Assembly: GCA_027310725.1 (NCBI GenBank)
Contig: DAIDAG010000028.1
Span: 1 to 64,000, forward strand
Length of the DNA stretch: 64,000 bases
DNA from: Sideroxydans sp.
Lineage (GTDB): Bacteria; Pseudomonadota; Gammaproteobacteria; Burkholderiales; Gallionellaceae
Direction: 5' to 3'
Positions 9,268 through 16,883 of the stretch are shown piece by piece. A model generated the notes under the pieces. It was not told the DNA's origin. It searched no databases and saw nothing but the letters and a program-made list of their open reading frames with translations. Positions within the stretch are counted from its first letter, which is position 1. Every line of letters starts with the position of its first letter. The position numbers and the translations under genes are program-made.

Positions 9268-10074
9268 TTATTGCCACACTCCGACTATCGGTTGGACGTG
9301 GGCGCTTTCATTCAGGCTGGGCAAGCCGTACATCTCTGAGAGCGTGCGCAGGACGTTGTAATGGTTGATGCGCTGGGCGCTGCTGCCGCGCCTGACCATG
9401 GGACCGATCATGATGGTTACGATATGGTTGTTGGCAGTGCCGTCGTCCTCGTCCCACGTCAGTATCAGCAGGCTGTTGTGCGCCAGTGCCCATTGCAGAT
9501 AAGGCTCGATATGCTGCTTCAGCCAGTCGTCGCCCTGGGCGATGCTGCCGTCGTGCATGTCGTTGCGCTGGTCCGGTATCACCAGCGAAACCGTAGCGAG
9601 GTTCTCGAAATGTTGGGGGAGCGCGCTGTATGGCTGATTCAGATGCTTCAACTCCTTCCAGTTGGCCGGCGGATTGTGTTTCCGCATGTATGCACCGTAT
9701 ATGCAACCTTCGTAACCGGCTTCCGGCATCGACTCCGCATAACTGGCAAAGCTGGAACCTTTTGCCTGCAACGCAGCGGCCAGATTGTCGCCGCCGAGTT
9801 CAAGCGGGCAGACATCGCTGGCAATACCGCGGGTCGATCCGGTGAACAATGCAAGATAATTGGGCTGACTCGGGTGCGTCACACCGTAGGACTGCGTGAA
9901 CAACATCCCGCGCTGGGCCAGCGCGTTGATATAGGGCGCTTCCCGGTTGCCGATGATCTGCGTAAACGATTTGTTTTCTTCGATCACGATGACGATGTGG
10001 TCCGGGCGCGGCAGTTCGCCGGCTATCACAGGCTGCACAGACAGCAGCATCGTCAGCAGCCAGTAATTTTTCAC
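9268..10074 (-). CDS. Secreted phosphoesterase / acid phosphatase-like protein (PF04185 type)
   Basis: 268 residues. The GTG start at 10074 overlaps the stop of xth (GTGA), so it is coupled to it. A signal peptide covers about residues 1-18 (LLTMLLSVQPVIAGE). The mature protein begins with the phosphoesterase motif HIVIVIEENKSF and then has THPSQPNYLALFTGST, VIPDQRNDMHDG and LTWDEDDG, the last probably metal binding. The family includes acid phosphatases and phospholipase C relatives that act in the periplasm or outside. The substrate is unknown. The frame stays open further upstream inside xth, but that part is antisense-like and is rejected. It is the last gene of a long minus-strand run. 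Confidence 0.87.
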   Translation of the reverse strand: MKNYWLLTMLLSVQPVIAGELPRPDHIVIVIEENKSFTQIIGNREAPYINALAQRGMLFTQSYGVTHPSQPNYLALFTGSTRGIASDVCPLELGGDNLAAALQAKGSSFASYAESMPEAGYEGCIYGAYMRKHNPPANWKELKHLNQPYSALPQHFENLATVSLVIPDQRNDMHDGSIAQGDDWLKQHIEPYLQWALAHNSLLILTWDEDDGTANNHIVTIMIGPMVRRGSSAQRINHYNVLRTLSEMYGLPSLNESAHVQPIVGVWQ

Positions 10075-10829
10075 GCTACTTCCGCCACCACAGGCGTGTG
10101 GTCGGACGGGCGCTCCAGTTTTCGCGGTGCCTTGTCGATATGACATGACTTGCACTGCAGGCCGGAGCTGACAAGGATATGATCGATACGCAGCCCCATG
10201 TTGCGCCGGAATGCCATCATGCGGTAGTCCCACCATGAGTAGCTTTTGTCCTCCTGCTCGAACATCCGGAAAGTATCCACAAGGCCCAACTGCAACATGC
10301 CCTGGAATGCCGCGCGTTCCGGTTCGCTGACCAGCACGTTGCCTTGCCATGCGACCGGATCATGCACATCGCGGTCTTCCGGCGCGATGTTGTAGTCGCC
10401 CAGCAAGGCGAGTTTTGGATACCTCGCCAGCTCGTCCTTCAACCAGGCGGTCAGCGCACCCAGCCATTTGAGCTTGTATTGGTATTTATCGGAGCCCACC
10501 TCCTGCCCGTTGGGGATGTACACGCACACCACGCGTATACCGCCGACGGTCGCGGCAATGACGCGTTTCTGCTCATCCTCGAAATCGGGAATGCCATATT
10601 GCACGTCGCTGACCGGTTCGCGGCTCAGGATCGCCACGCCGTTATAGGTCTTCTGGCCGCTGAACACACTGCGATAGCCTGCCGCCAGCAACTCGGCTTG
10701 CGGGAAATCCGCATCCTGTTGCTTGGTCTCCTGCAAGCACACTACGTCGACCGGATTCGCCGCCAGCCATTCCAGCAGATGCGGCAAACGCACTTTGAGC
10801 GAGTTGACGTTCCAGGTCGCCAGTTTCAT
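10071..10829 (-). CDS. xth: Exodeoxyribonuclease III
   Basis: AP endonuclease and 3'-5' exonuclease of base excision repair. The 252 residues start MKLATWNVNSLKVRLPHLLEW and carry the family motifs LQETK (metal-binding Glu), YNGVAILSR, CVYIPNGQ, LLGDYNIAPEDRDVHDP, RIDHILVS and the C-terminal SDHTPV with the catalytic Asp-His pair. It is flanked by 4-bp overlaps on both sides: the upstream glutaredoxin-like gene ends on its ATG, and its TGA overlaps the GTG of the phosphoesterase gene. The three are therefore one transcription and translation unit. Confidence 0.96.
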   Translation of the reverse strand: MKLATWNVNSLKVRLPHLLEWLAANPVDVVCLQETKQQDADFPQAELLAAGYRSVFSGQKTYNGVAILSREPVSDVQYGIPDFEDEQKRVIAATVGGIRVVCVYIPNGQEVGSDKYQYKLKWLGALTAWLKDELARYPKLALLGDYNIAPEDRDVHDPVAWQGNVLVSEPERAAFQGMLQLGLVDTFRMFEQEDKSYSWWDYRMMAFRRNMGLRIDHILVSSGLQCKSCHIDKAPRKLERPSDHTPVVAEVA

Positions 10830-11335
10830 TGCGCAGGTTGAACTGCCGACGCGGCGGGACGAGGGCGGTAGGTTGGAACGCTCTTGGGATAGCCTGCAAA
10901 ATCCAGTTCATTGCCCCATTGATCGGCAAGAAAGCCTTTAAGCCAGGTCTTGCCTATGGTCGCTGAGGGCAGCAGGCTGCCTCCGGATGCGAGGCGGAAC
11001 GCGTCGATGTCTTCCTTCTTCACCAGGCTCTTTTCCGTGAACGGGATGCCGCGCTTGTTCAGCAGATCGCGCGCTTCAGCGCAGGGTGAACCGCAATCAG
11101 GAAAGGAATAGAGCGTGACGGGGAAATTCTGCATCGCGACCCTCGTCTCATAAGGCAGGCTTTCATCCGGCACCGGCTCACTGCCCAGCTTCAGCTTTTC
11201 CACGTCCTCCGAGCCCATTAACGGGCTGTCGCTGTAATGCACTTTCCCGTCCTTGTCGATCGAGCGATAAAGCTCAGCCGCCTGGGCGTTCGCCAGCATC
11301 GCCAGACAGATCAATAGAAATGCGCCTCTCATCAT
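10826..11335 (-). CDS. DUF4124 plus glutaredoxin-like periplasmic protein
   Basis: 169 residues. A signal peptide (LLICLAMLANAQAAE) is followed by DUF4124 (LYRSIDKDGKVHYSDSP, about 22-40). From about residue 70 there is a glutaredoxin-like fold with VTLYSFPDCGSPCAEARDLL. Its two cysteines are separated by GSP (CX3C), not the usual CX2C. The segment LLPSATIGKTWLKGF corresponds to the cis-Pro and GSH-binding part. It probably has a thiol role in the envelope, but activity is uncertain because of the altered spacing. Two ATGs (11335 and 11332) follow an AGGAGGAG ribosome binding site. The end overlaps xth by 4 bp. Confidence 0.82.
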   Translation of the reverse strand: MMRGAFLLICLAMLANAQAAELYRSIDKDGKVHYSDSPLMGSEDVEKLKLGSEPVPDESLPYETRVAMQNFPVTLYSFPDCGSPCAEARDLLNKRGIPFTEKSLVKKEDIDAFRLASGGSLLPSATIGKTWLKGFLADQWGNELDFAGYPKSVPTYRPRPAASAVQPAQ

Positions 11336-11347
11336 CTCCTCCTTGAC

Positions 11348-13447
11348 TTAAGTACTTGCCAGGCCATTATGCCGCAACAGCGCGTCGATCCTGGGCTCGC
11401 GTCCACGGAATGCAATGAATGAGTCCATCGCATCGCGACTGCCGCCTACCGCCAGTATCTGTTCGCGGAAATGACTGCCTGTCGCCGCATCCAGTACACC
11501 ATTCTCTTCAAACAGACTGTATGCATCTGCCGACAACACTTCCGCCCACTTGTAACTGTAGTAGCCCGCCGCATAACCACCGGAAAAAATATGTGCAAAG
11601 CTATTCTGGAAGCGGTTGAATGGGGGCGGTATGAGTACGGCGACCTCCTTCCGTATCTCATCCAGTAACTGCTGCACAGTCTGCTTCCCATTCGCATCGT
11701 AGTCGCTATGCATGCGCAGGTCGAACAGCGAGAACTCTATCTGGCGCAACATCTGCAATCCGCTCTGGAAATTCTTCGCAGCGATCATCTTGTCGAACAA
11801 GTCCCTCGGCAATTTTTCTTTCGTTTCGCCGTGCCGGGTCATGCCTTGCAGCACATCCCATTCCCAGCAGAAATTCTCCATGAACTGGCTGGGCAATTCG
11901 ACCGCATCCCATTCCACACCGTTGATGCCGGATACGCCCAGTTCTTCCACCTGCGTCAGCAGATGGTGCAGGCCGTGACCAAACTCATGGAACAGGGTGA
12001 TGACCTCGTCATGGGTGAACAGCGCAGGCTTGCCCCCGAGCGGCGAAGCAAAGTTGCAATTGAGATAGGCCACCGGAGTCTGGATGCCCTTGGCAGTGCG
12101 CCGCCTTGTGATGGCATCGTCCATCCATGCGCCGCCGCGTTTGCTGGCACGCGCATACAGGTCGAGATAGAACTGGCCGACCAGTTTGCCCAGGCTGTCG
12201 CGGATATCGAAGAAACGCACGGTCTCGTGCCATGTCGGTGCCGTAGAAGGTTTGATGTCGAGTCCGAACAAGGTCTCTACCAAGCCGAACAACCCGGATA
12301 GCACGGCGTCCTCGGGGAAGTACTGCTTCACTTCCTGTTCTGAAAACGCATAACGCTGCTGGCGCAACTTCTCGCTCGCGTAACCGATGTCCCAAGCCTG
12401 CAATTCTTTCAGCCCCAGCTGGACAGCGGCGAATTCACGCAATTCTTTCAGGTCGTTTTCCGCAAACGGCTTCGCGCGTTGCGCCAATTCGAGCAGGAAT
12501 TCGGCTACCTGAGCCGGCGTATCGGCCATCTTGCTTGCCAGTGAAAACTCCGCGTAGTTGTCGAAACCCAGCATCTGCGCCAACTCCGTGCGCAGTTTCA
12601 ATATCTGCGACATCAGCGGCGTGTTGTCCCAGAGCGTGGTTGTTGCCGATTCATCGGCTTTACAACCACGGCCTACCTCTTGCGGGTGGCCTAAATTGCT
12701 TCCCTCCGACAATTGCTCACTGGCGCGCGTGGTATATGCACGGTACAAACGTTCACGCAAAGCACGGTTGTCGGCATACTGCATCACCGGACCGTAGGAA
12801 GGAGCTTTCAGCGTGAACAACCAGCCGCTCTTGCCGGCCTCTTGTGCGGCTTCGGCAGCCACCTGGCATTCGTCCGCCGGTATGCCCGAGATCTCTTTCT
12901 CGTCAGCGATCACACAGGTGTAGGCATTGGTCGCATCCAGCAGGTTGTCGGAGAATTTCGACGTCAGCTCGGAAAGCTCTTCCTGTATCGCCATGAAGCG
13001 TGCCTTCTTCTCTTCCGGCAACTCCGCTCCGCCCAGTCGGAAATCACGCAGTTCGTTCTCGATGACTTTCCGCTGCTCCGCATTCAATGCCGCGTAAGCA
13101 GCGCCGTTGCGGATGGCTTTGTATTTTTGATAGAGGGCGAGATTCTGCGACAGCTCGGCATAATACTGGGTGACCTTGGGCAGGTTTGCGTTGTAAACCT
13201 CGCGCAATTCAGGACCGTTCATCACCATGTTGAGATGCCCGACCTGCCCCCAGGCGCGGGACAAATGCTCGTTGGCATCCTCGAACGGCTGTATGAAATT
13301 CTCCCAGGTTGGCTGCGCACTATCAGTCAGCAATTTTGCCGTCAGCGCGCGGTTGCGCGCCAACAGTTCATCGACGGCGGGAGTGACATGTTCGGGTTTG
13401 ATCTCCGCAAAACGCGGCAGACCGGTGATATCAAGCAATGGATTCAT
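11348..13447 (-). CDS. prlC: Oligopeptidase A (M3 family metallopeptidase) with in-frame repeat insertion
   Basis: A cytoplasmic zinc peptidase that degrades short peptides, including cleaved signal peptides. The 699 residues include the zinc motif HEFGHGLHHLL, and the preceding and following conserved blocks (AYLNCNF, GVEWDAVELPSQFMENF) are intact. The start at ATG 13447 is preferred; a TTG at 13474 in frame would run into the upstream gene. Between TTRASEQ and WDNTPLM, E. coli OpdA as I recall it has about six residues and this protein about 27. The extra stretch (GHPQEVGRGCKADESATTT) is encoded by a B repeat (12645-12691). The site lies in a variable loop, so activity may be kept. It follows pyrC' by 10 bp. 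Confidence 0.95.
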   Translation of the reverse strand: MNPLLDITGLPRFAEIKPEHVTPAVDELLARNRALTAKLLTDSAQPTWENFIQPFEDANEHLSRAWGQVGHLNMVMNGPELREVYNANLPKVTQYYAELSQNLALYQKYKAIRNGAAYAALNAEQRKVIENELRDFRLGGAELPEEKKARFMAIQEELSELTSKFSDNLLDATNAYTCVIADEKEISGIPADECQVAAEAAQEAGKSGWLFTLKAPSYGPVMQYADNRALRERLYRAYTTRASEQLSEGSNLGHPQEVGRGCKADESATTTLWDNTPLMSQILKLRTELAQMLGFDNYAEFSLASKMADTPAQVAEFLLELAQRAKPFAENDLKELREFAAVQLGLKELQAWDIGYASEKLRQQRYAFSEQEVKQYFPEDAVLSGLFGLVETLFGLDIKPSTAPTWHETVRFFDIRDSLGKLVGQFYLDLYARASKRGGAWMDDAITRRRTAKGIQTPVAYLNCNFASPLGGKPALFTHDEVITLFHEFGHGLHHLLTQVEELGVSGINGVEWDAVELPSQFMENFCWEWDVLQGMTRHGETKEKLPRDLFDKMIAAKNFQSGLQMLRQIEFSLFDLRMHSDYDANGKQTVQQLLDEIRKEVAVLIPPPFNRFQNSFAHIFSGGYAAGYYSYKWAEVLSADAYSLFEENGVLDAATGSHFREQILAVGGSRDAMDSFIAFRGREPRIDALLRHNGLAST
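12645..12691. repeat. Dispersed element B inserted in frame inside prlC
   Basis: The hairpin GCCGA-TTCA-TCGGC (12645-12658) is followed by the B core, beginning TTTACAACCACGGCCTACCT and ending CTTGCGGGTGGCC. This is the same order and nearly the same core as at 1614-1656. On the coding (minus) strand it reads GHPQEVGRGCKADES without a stop. The gene remains open on both sides. Confidence 0.8.
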
Positions 13448-13457
13448 TAATGACGAC

Positions 13458-14732
13458 CTAGATTGAATATGCAAGGTGACCTTCGACGATGCTGTGTCTC
13501 ACGCGGCCTTGCATGGTGTAACCGTTGAACGGTGTGTTCTTGCCCTGGCTCTTCAGTGCAGAGGGTTCTACCTTCCACGCGGCCGCAGGATCGAATATGC
13601 ACACGTCTGCATGCGCCCCTACCGAAAGATGTCCCACTTTTACGCCGAGCAATTGTGCCGGATTGGTGGTGACACGCGCCAGCGCATCGGACAGTGATAC
13701 CTTGTCTTCTTCTGCCCACTTCAGTACCAGCGGCAGCAACAACTCCATGCCGGTTGCCCCCGCCTCTGCCTCGGCGAAGGGTAATAGTTTGGCATCTTCA
13801 TCCACCGGCGAGTGGTTTGAGCAAATAGCGTCTATCGTTCCGTCGAGCAGGCCTTGGCGCAAAGCTGCCTTGTCGCGCAGGCTGCGCAGTGGCGGCATCA
13901 GATGGCAGTTGGAGTCGAAGAATCCGATATCCATTTCCGTCAGGTGCACGTGGTTCATGGATACATCGCATGTCACAGCCAGCCCCTGACTCTTGGCAAC
14001 CCGGACCATCTCCACTCCCTCGGCACTGGAGATGCGGCAGACATGCAACTTGACGCCTGTTTCCCGCGCCAATTGCAGCATGGTTGAGAGCGCAATGGTT
14101 TCCGCAACCACCGGGATCGCCGGCAAGCCAAAACGCGTTGCCACTTCACCGTCGTGCGCCACGCCGTCTTTGGCGAGGAAGGCATCCTGCGGACGCAGCC
14201 ACACGCGGTATCCGAAGGTCGCCGCGTATTGCATGGCACGCATCAGCACGCGCGTATCGGTGAGCAGCGCGTCGGCCTGACTGAAAGCCTTGCATCCGGC
14301 TTCCGTCAGCTCGATCATCTCGGTCAGTTCTTCGCCTTTCAAACCGTAGGTCAGCGCGCCGACCGGAAACACGCGCGCCTGATTGAGAGAACGGGCGCGA
14401 TGCTTCAGCATCTCCACCAGTCCAGGCTCATCCAGCGGCGGATCGGTGTCGGGCGGGCAGGCCAGCGAGGTAACCCCTCCCGCCATCGCCGCATCCATCT
14501 CCGACTCGAGCGTAGCTTTGTATTCATAACCCGGTTCCCGCAGACGCGCGGCGACATCCACGAGTCCGGGAATCACGATCAATCCGCCGGCATCGATCAC
14601 CTGCCCTGCGACAAATCCTTGTGGTGCCTTGCCGATCCCCGCGACATGTTTGTCGGCAATGAATACATCCAGCTGCGCATCGATGCCGTTCCTGGGGTCG
14701 ATCAGACGACCGTTCTTGATATGAATGTTCAT
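13458..14732 (-). CDS. pyrX: Dihydroorotase-like protein PyrC' (PyrX), probably noncatalytic partner of aspartate carbamoyltransferase
   Basis: 424 residues of the class I dihydroorotase fold. The HXH metal motif expected after PGLVDV (normally DVHVHLREPG) is replaced: the sequence here is [18 protein letters not shown], with no histidine pair. This is the state known for PyrC' of Pseudomonas, which is inactive and helps PyrB assemble. A separate catalytic PyrC is present at 35279-36313, which supports this reading. The start ATG at 14732 overlaps the pyrB stop (ATGA). The frame is open much further upstream inside pyrB, but that stretch is antisense-like and is excluded. Confidence 0.93.
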   Translation of the reverse strand: MNIHIKNGRLIDPRNGIDAQLDVFIADKHVAGIGKAPQGFVAGQVIDAGGLIVIPGLVDVAARLREPGYEYKATLESEMDAAMAGGVTSLACPPDTDPPLDEPGLVEMLKHRARSLNQARVFPVGALTYGLKGEELTEMIELTEAGCKAFSQADALLTDTRVLMRAMQYAATFGYRVWLRPQDAFLAKDGVAHDGEVATRFGLPAIPVVAETIALSTMLQLARETGVKLHVCRISSAEGVEMVRVAKSQGLAVTCDVSMNHVHLTEMDIGFFDSNCHLMPPLRSLRDKAALRQGLLDGTIDAICSNHSPVDEDAKLLPFAEAEAGATGMELLLPLVLKWAEEDKVSLSDALARVTTNPAQLLGVKVGHLSVGAHADVCIFDPAAAWKVEPSALKSQGKNTPFNGYTMQGRVRHSIVEGHLAYSI

Positions 14733-15682
14733 TTGGCCCCCGCCAGAGTACTCATGACTGCCATGCGCACCGCGATCCCGAACGTGACTTGCGGCAGGAT
14801 GACGGACTGCGTGCCGTCCGCCACGCTGGAGTCGATCTCCACGCCGCGATTCATGGGCCCCGGGTGCATCACGATGGCATCGCTCCTGGCCTCTGCCAGT
14901 CGTTCCTGGGTCAGTCCGTAATATTTGAAATATTCCTGAGCGGAGGGCAGCAACGCTCCCTGCATGCGCTCGTTCTGCAGGCGCAGCATCATCACCACAT
15001 CGACGTCTTTCAGTCCTTGCTTCATGTCGTGATAGACCTGCACGCCGAGCTTTTCGACATGGGTGGGCAGCAGCGTCTTTGGCGCTACCACGCGCACTTC
15101 TGGCACGCCCAGGGTGGTCAGCGCATGGATCTGAGACCGCGCCACGCGCGAGTGCAATACGTCTCCGACGATGGCGACACGCAGGTTGTGGAATTCTTTT
15201 TTGTAGTGGCGGATGGTAAACATGTCGAGCAACGCTTGCGTGGGGTGCGCGTGACGCCCGTCGCCGGCATTGATGACATGGATCTCCGGCGCGACATGCT
15301 GGGCGATGAGATGTACCGCCCCGCTGGATGAATGCCTCACCACGAACATGTCGGCATGCATCGCGCACAGGTTATCCACCGTATCCAGCAGGGTCTCCCC
15401 CTTGCTGGTACTGGACGAACCTATGTTGAGATTCACGACATCGGCGGACAAACGCTTGGCCGCGATCTCGAAGGTGGTACGCGTTCGTGTGCTGTTCTCG
15501 AAGAAAATGTTGAATACCGACTTGCCGTGCAACAACGGGACTTTTTTGATCTCGCGGCCTTCGGCGACATTCACGAATTCAGTCGCCCGGTCCAGAAGGT
15601 GGCGGAGAATGCTCGCCGGCAGGCCGTCGGTGGTCAGCAGGTGCTGCAGCTCGCCGTTCTTGTTTAACTGAGGGTTTTTCAT
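14729..15682 (-). CDS. pyrB: Aspartate carbamoyltransferase catalytic subunit
   Basis: Condenses carbamoyl phosphate with aspartate, the first committed step of pyrimidine synthesis. The 317 residues carry the carbamoyl-phosphate loop [51 protein letters not shown] and [13 protein letters not shown]. The length is that of the catalytic chain; no regulatory pyrI is present, as expected for the PyrB-PyrC' type. It is coupled by ATGA overlaps to ruvX upstream and pyrC' downstream. Confidence 0.97.
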   Translation of the reverse strand: MKNPQLNKNGELQHLLTTDGLPASILRHLLDRATEFVNVAEGREIKKVPLLHGKSVFNIFFENSTRTRTTFEIAAKRLSADVVNLNIGSSSTSKGETLLDTVDNLCAMHADMFVVRHSSSGAVHLIAQHVAPEIHVINAGDGRHAHPTQALLDMFTIRHYKKEFHNLRVAIVGDVLHSRVARSQIHALTTLGVPEVRVVAPKTLLPTHVEKLGVQVYHDMKQGLKDVDVVMMLRLQNERMQGALLPSAQEYFKYYGLTQERLAEARSDAIVMHPGPMNRGVEIDSSVADGTQSVILPQVTFGIAVRMAVMSTLAGAK

Positions 15683-16299
15683 GCGTAGATTCCTGCGCCG
15701 GGTTCTTCGAAATATGCCTGCAGTATCTGTTGCGCGGCATACTGGTCGATGAGGGGTTTCTGTTTTCTGCCGTGTATTCCCGCTTCATCCAGCACTGAGC
15801 TCGCGGCAGCGGAAGTATAACGCTCATCAACCAATAAAGTAGGCAAATTGAAGCGTCCTTTCAGACGGTTGGCGAAGCGGCGGCACAATGCGGTCATTTC
15901 GTGCGGCGTTCCGTCGTCGTTGCACGGCAGGCCGACCACCAGCGCCGCCGGTTGCCATTCCTCCAGGAGCGCGGCAATGGCGGCGAAGCGCACATCGTTT
16001 TTCTCGTCATTGATAGTGGTGAGCGGTTGAGCTGTGTGCGAAACGGTATTCCCCACCGCGATACCGATGCGTTTTGTGCCAAAATCGAATGCCAGTAGCG
16101 TGCCGGATAAGATCGAGGCTGCGGAAGGGTCGCTGCGGAGCAGCGGGGAACCCACCGGCGTACCCCTTGCGGGTGATTGTGGATTGTGGATTGGGGAGCT
16201 GGCAGCAGTACTATGTGTTGGTGTTATTGCTGGTTTCTCAATTTCCTGCGCCTTGCTCAATCCTGAATCCTCAATCCTGATTCCTGCCTTATCAGGCAT
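15679..16299 (-). CDS. ruvX: RuvX/YqgF-family Holliday junction resolvase-like protein with repeat-derived N-terminal extension
   Basis: The core, from about residue 66, is the RuvX fold: [18 protein letters not shown], a central NDEKND stretch, [28 protein letters not shown] and a late Asp ([12 protein letters not shown]). The family processes 16S rRNA ends and is RNase H-like. The usual length is about 140-150 residues; the frame here starts at ATG 16299, overlapping algH by 8 bp, and gives 206. The extra 65 residues are low-complexity and coincide with a B repeat and short tandem repeats, so they are probably not part of the fold. No other good start lies close to the core. The pyrB start overlaps its stop (ATGA). 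Confidence 0.88.
   Translation of the reverse strand: MPDKAGIRIEDSGLSKAQEIEKPAITPTHSTAASSPIHNPQSPARGTPVGSPLLRSDPSAASILSGTLLAFDFGTKRIGIAVGNTVSHTAQPLTTINDEKNDVRFAAIAALLEEWQPAALVVGLPCNDDGTPHEMTALCRRFANRLKGRFNLPTLLVDERYTSAAASSVLDEAGIHGRKQKPLIDQYAAQQILQAYFEEPGAGIYA
16131..16195. repeat. Element B plus 7-bp tandem repeat in the 5' part of ruvX
   Basis: The hairpin CGCTGC-GGA-GCAGCG (16131-16145) is followed by a B core ending CGTACCCCTTGCGGGTG (to 16175). Three 7-bp units (GATTGTG, GATTGTG, GATTGGG; 16175-16195) come directly after. On the coding (minus) strand all of this is read through as part of the extra N-terminus of RuvX ([19 protein letters not shown]). Confidence 0.7.
16257..16284. repeat. 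14-bp direct repeat at the start of ruvX
   Basis: Two 14-bp units, TCAATCCTGAATCC and TCAATCCTGATTCC, stand side by side and differ at one base. They begin within 20 bp of the ruvX ATG and encode part of the nonconserved N-terminus (IRIEDSGLS). They look like slippage-generated DNA, not a regulatory site. Confidence 0.75.
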
Positions 16300-16852
16300 G
16301 TCCGGCCTCATCGGAAAGGGATGCGAAATCGATACCGAGCAGCGCCATCGCCGCCGGCAGTCTTTCTTCGGCAGGCAATTCGAACAGGATATGCTCGGAC
16401 GCGAGGACGCTGAGCCAGGCATTGTCCGCAAGCTCCTGTTCCAGCTGGCCTTCGGACCACCCGGCGTAACCCAATGTCACCAATAGACGCTGCGGACCCT
16501 GTCCTTCGCCAACCGCCTGAAGAATGTCCCTGGAGGTTGTCAGGCCGATCTTGTCGTTGACTTGCAGGGTCGATTGCCACGGCCCGCCCGTATCGTGCAG
16601 AACGAACCCGCGGTCGGTCTGCACCGGCCCGCCAAAGTGCACCAGTACGTCTTCCAGCTCGACCGGTTTGAGCGGCATATTGATCTGGGCAAACAGTTCG
16701 CTCAAGGTCAGGCTGATCGGGCGGTTCACCACGATCCCCATCGCGCCCTGCTCGTTGTGCTCGCACACATAGGTAAGGGACTTGGCAAAAAAGGGGTCTG
16801 TCATCGCCGGCATGGCGATCAGAAAATGATTTGTGAGATTCAACCCGGACAT
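16292..16852 (-). CDS. algH: YqgE/AlgH family protein (DUF179)
   Basis: 186 residues from ATG 16852 ([17 protein letters not shown]). An in-frame start at 16909 would overlap the intergenic region and lacks family support. Recognisable blocks are [33 protein letters not shown] and [18 protein letters not shown]. The family is soluble, of unknown biochemical role, and commonly precedes yqgF and pyrB, as here. Its stop overlaps the ruvX start by 8 bp. It follows chpA by 31 bp on the same strand, so it may be cotranscribed with the pilus chemosensory genes. Confidence 0.94.
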   Translation of the reverse strand: MSGLNLTNHFLIAMPAMTDPFFAKSLTYVCEHNEQGAMGIVVNRPISLTLSELFAQINMPLKPVELEDVLVHFGGPVQTDRGFVLHDTGGPWQSTLQVNDKIGLTTSRDILQAVGEGQGPQRLLVTLGYAGWSEGQLEQELADNAWLSVLASEHILFELPAEERLPAAMALLGIDFASLSDEAGHA

Positions 16853-16883
16853 GGGTGCATTGTAATCTGCCTGCGCCCTAATC

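Noticed and set aside
14733-15368. Upstream in-frame extension of the PyrC' reading frame
   Set aside because: It overlaps pyrB in another frame and codes for low-complexity Arg-rich sequence; the ATG at 14732 with ATGA coupling is the normal start.
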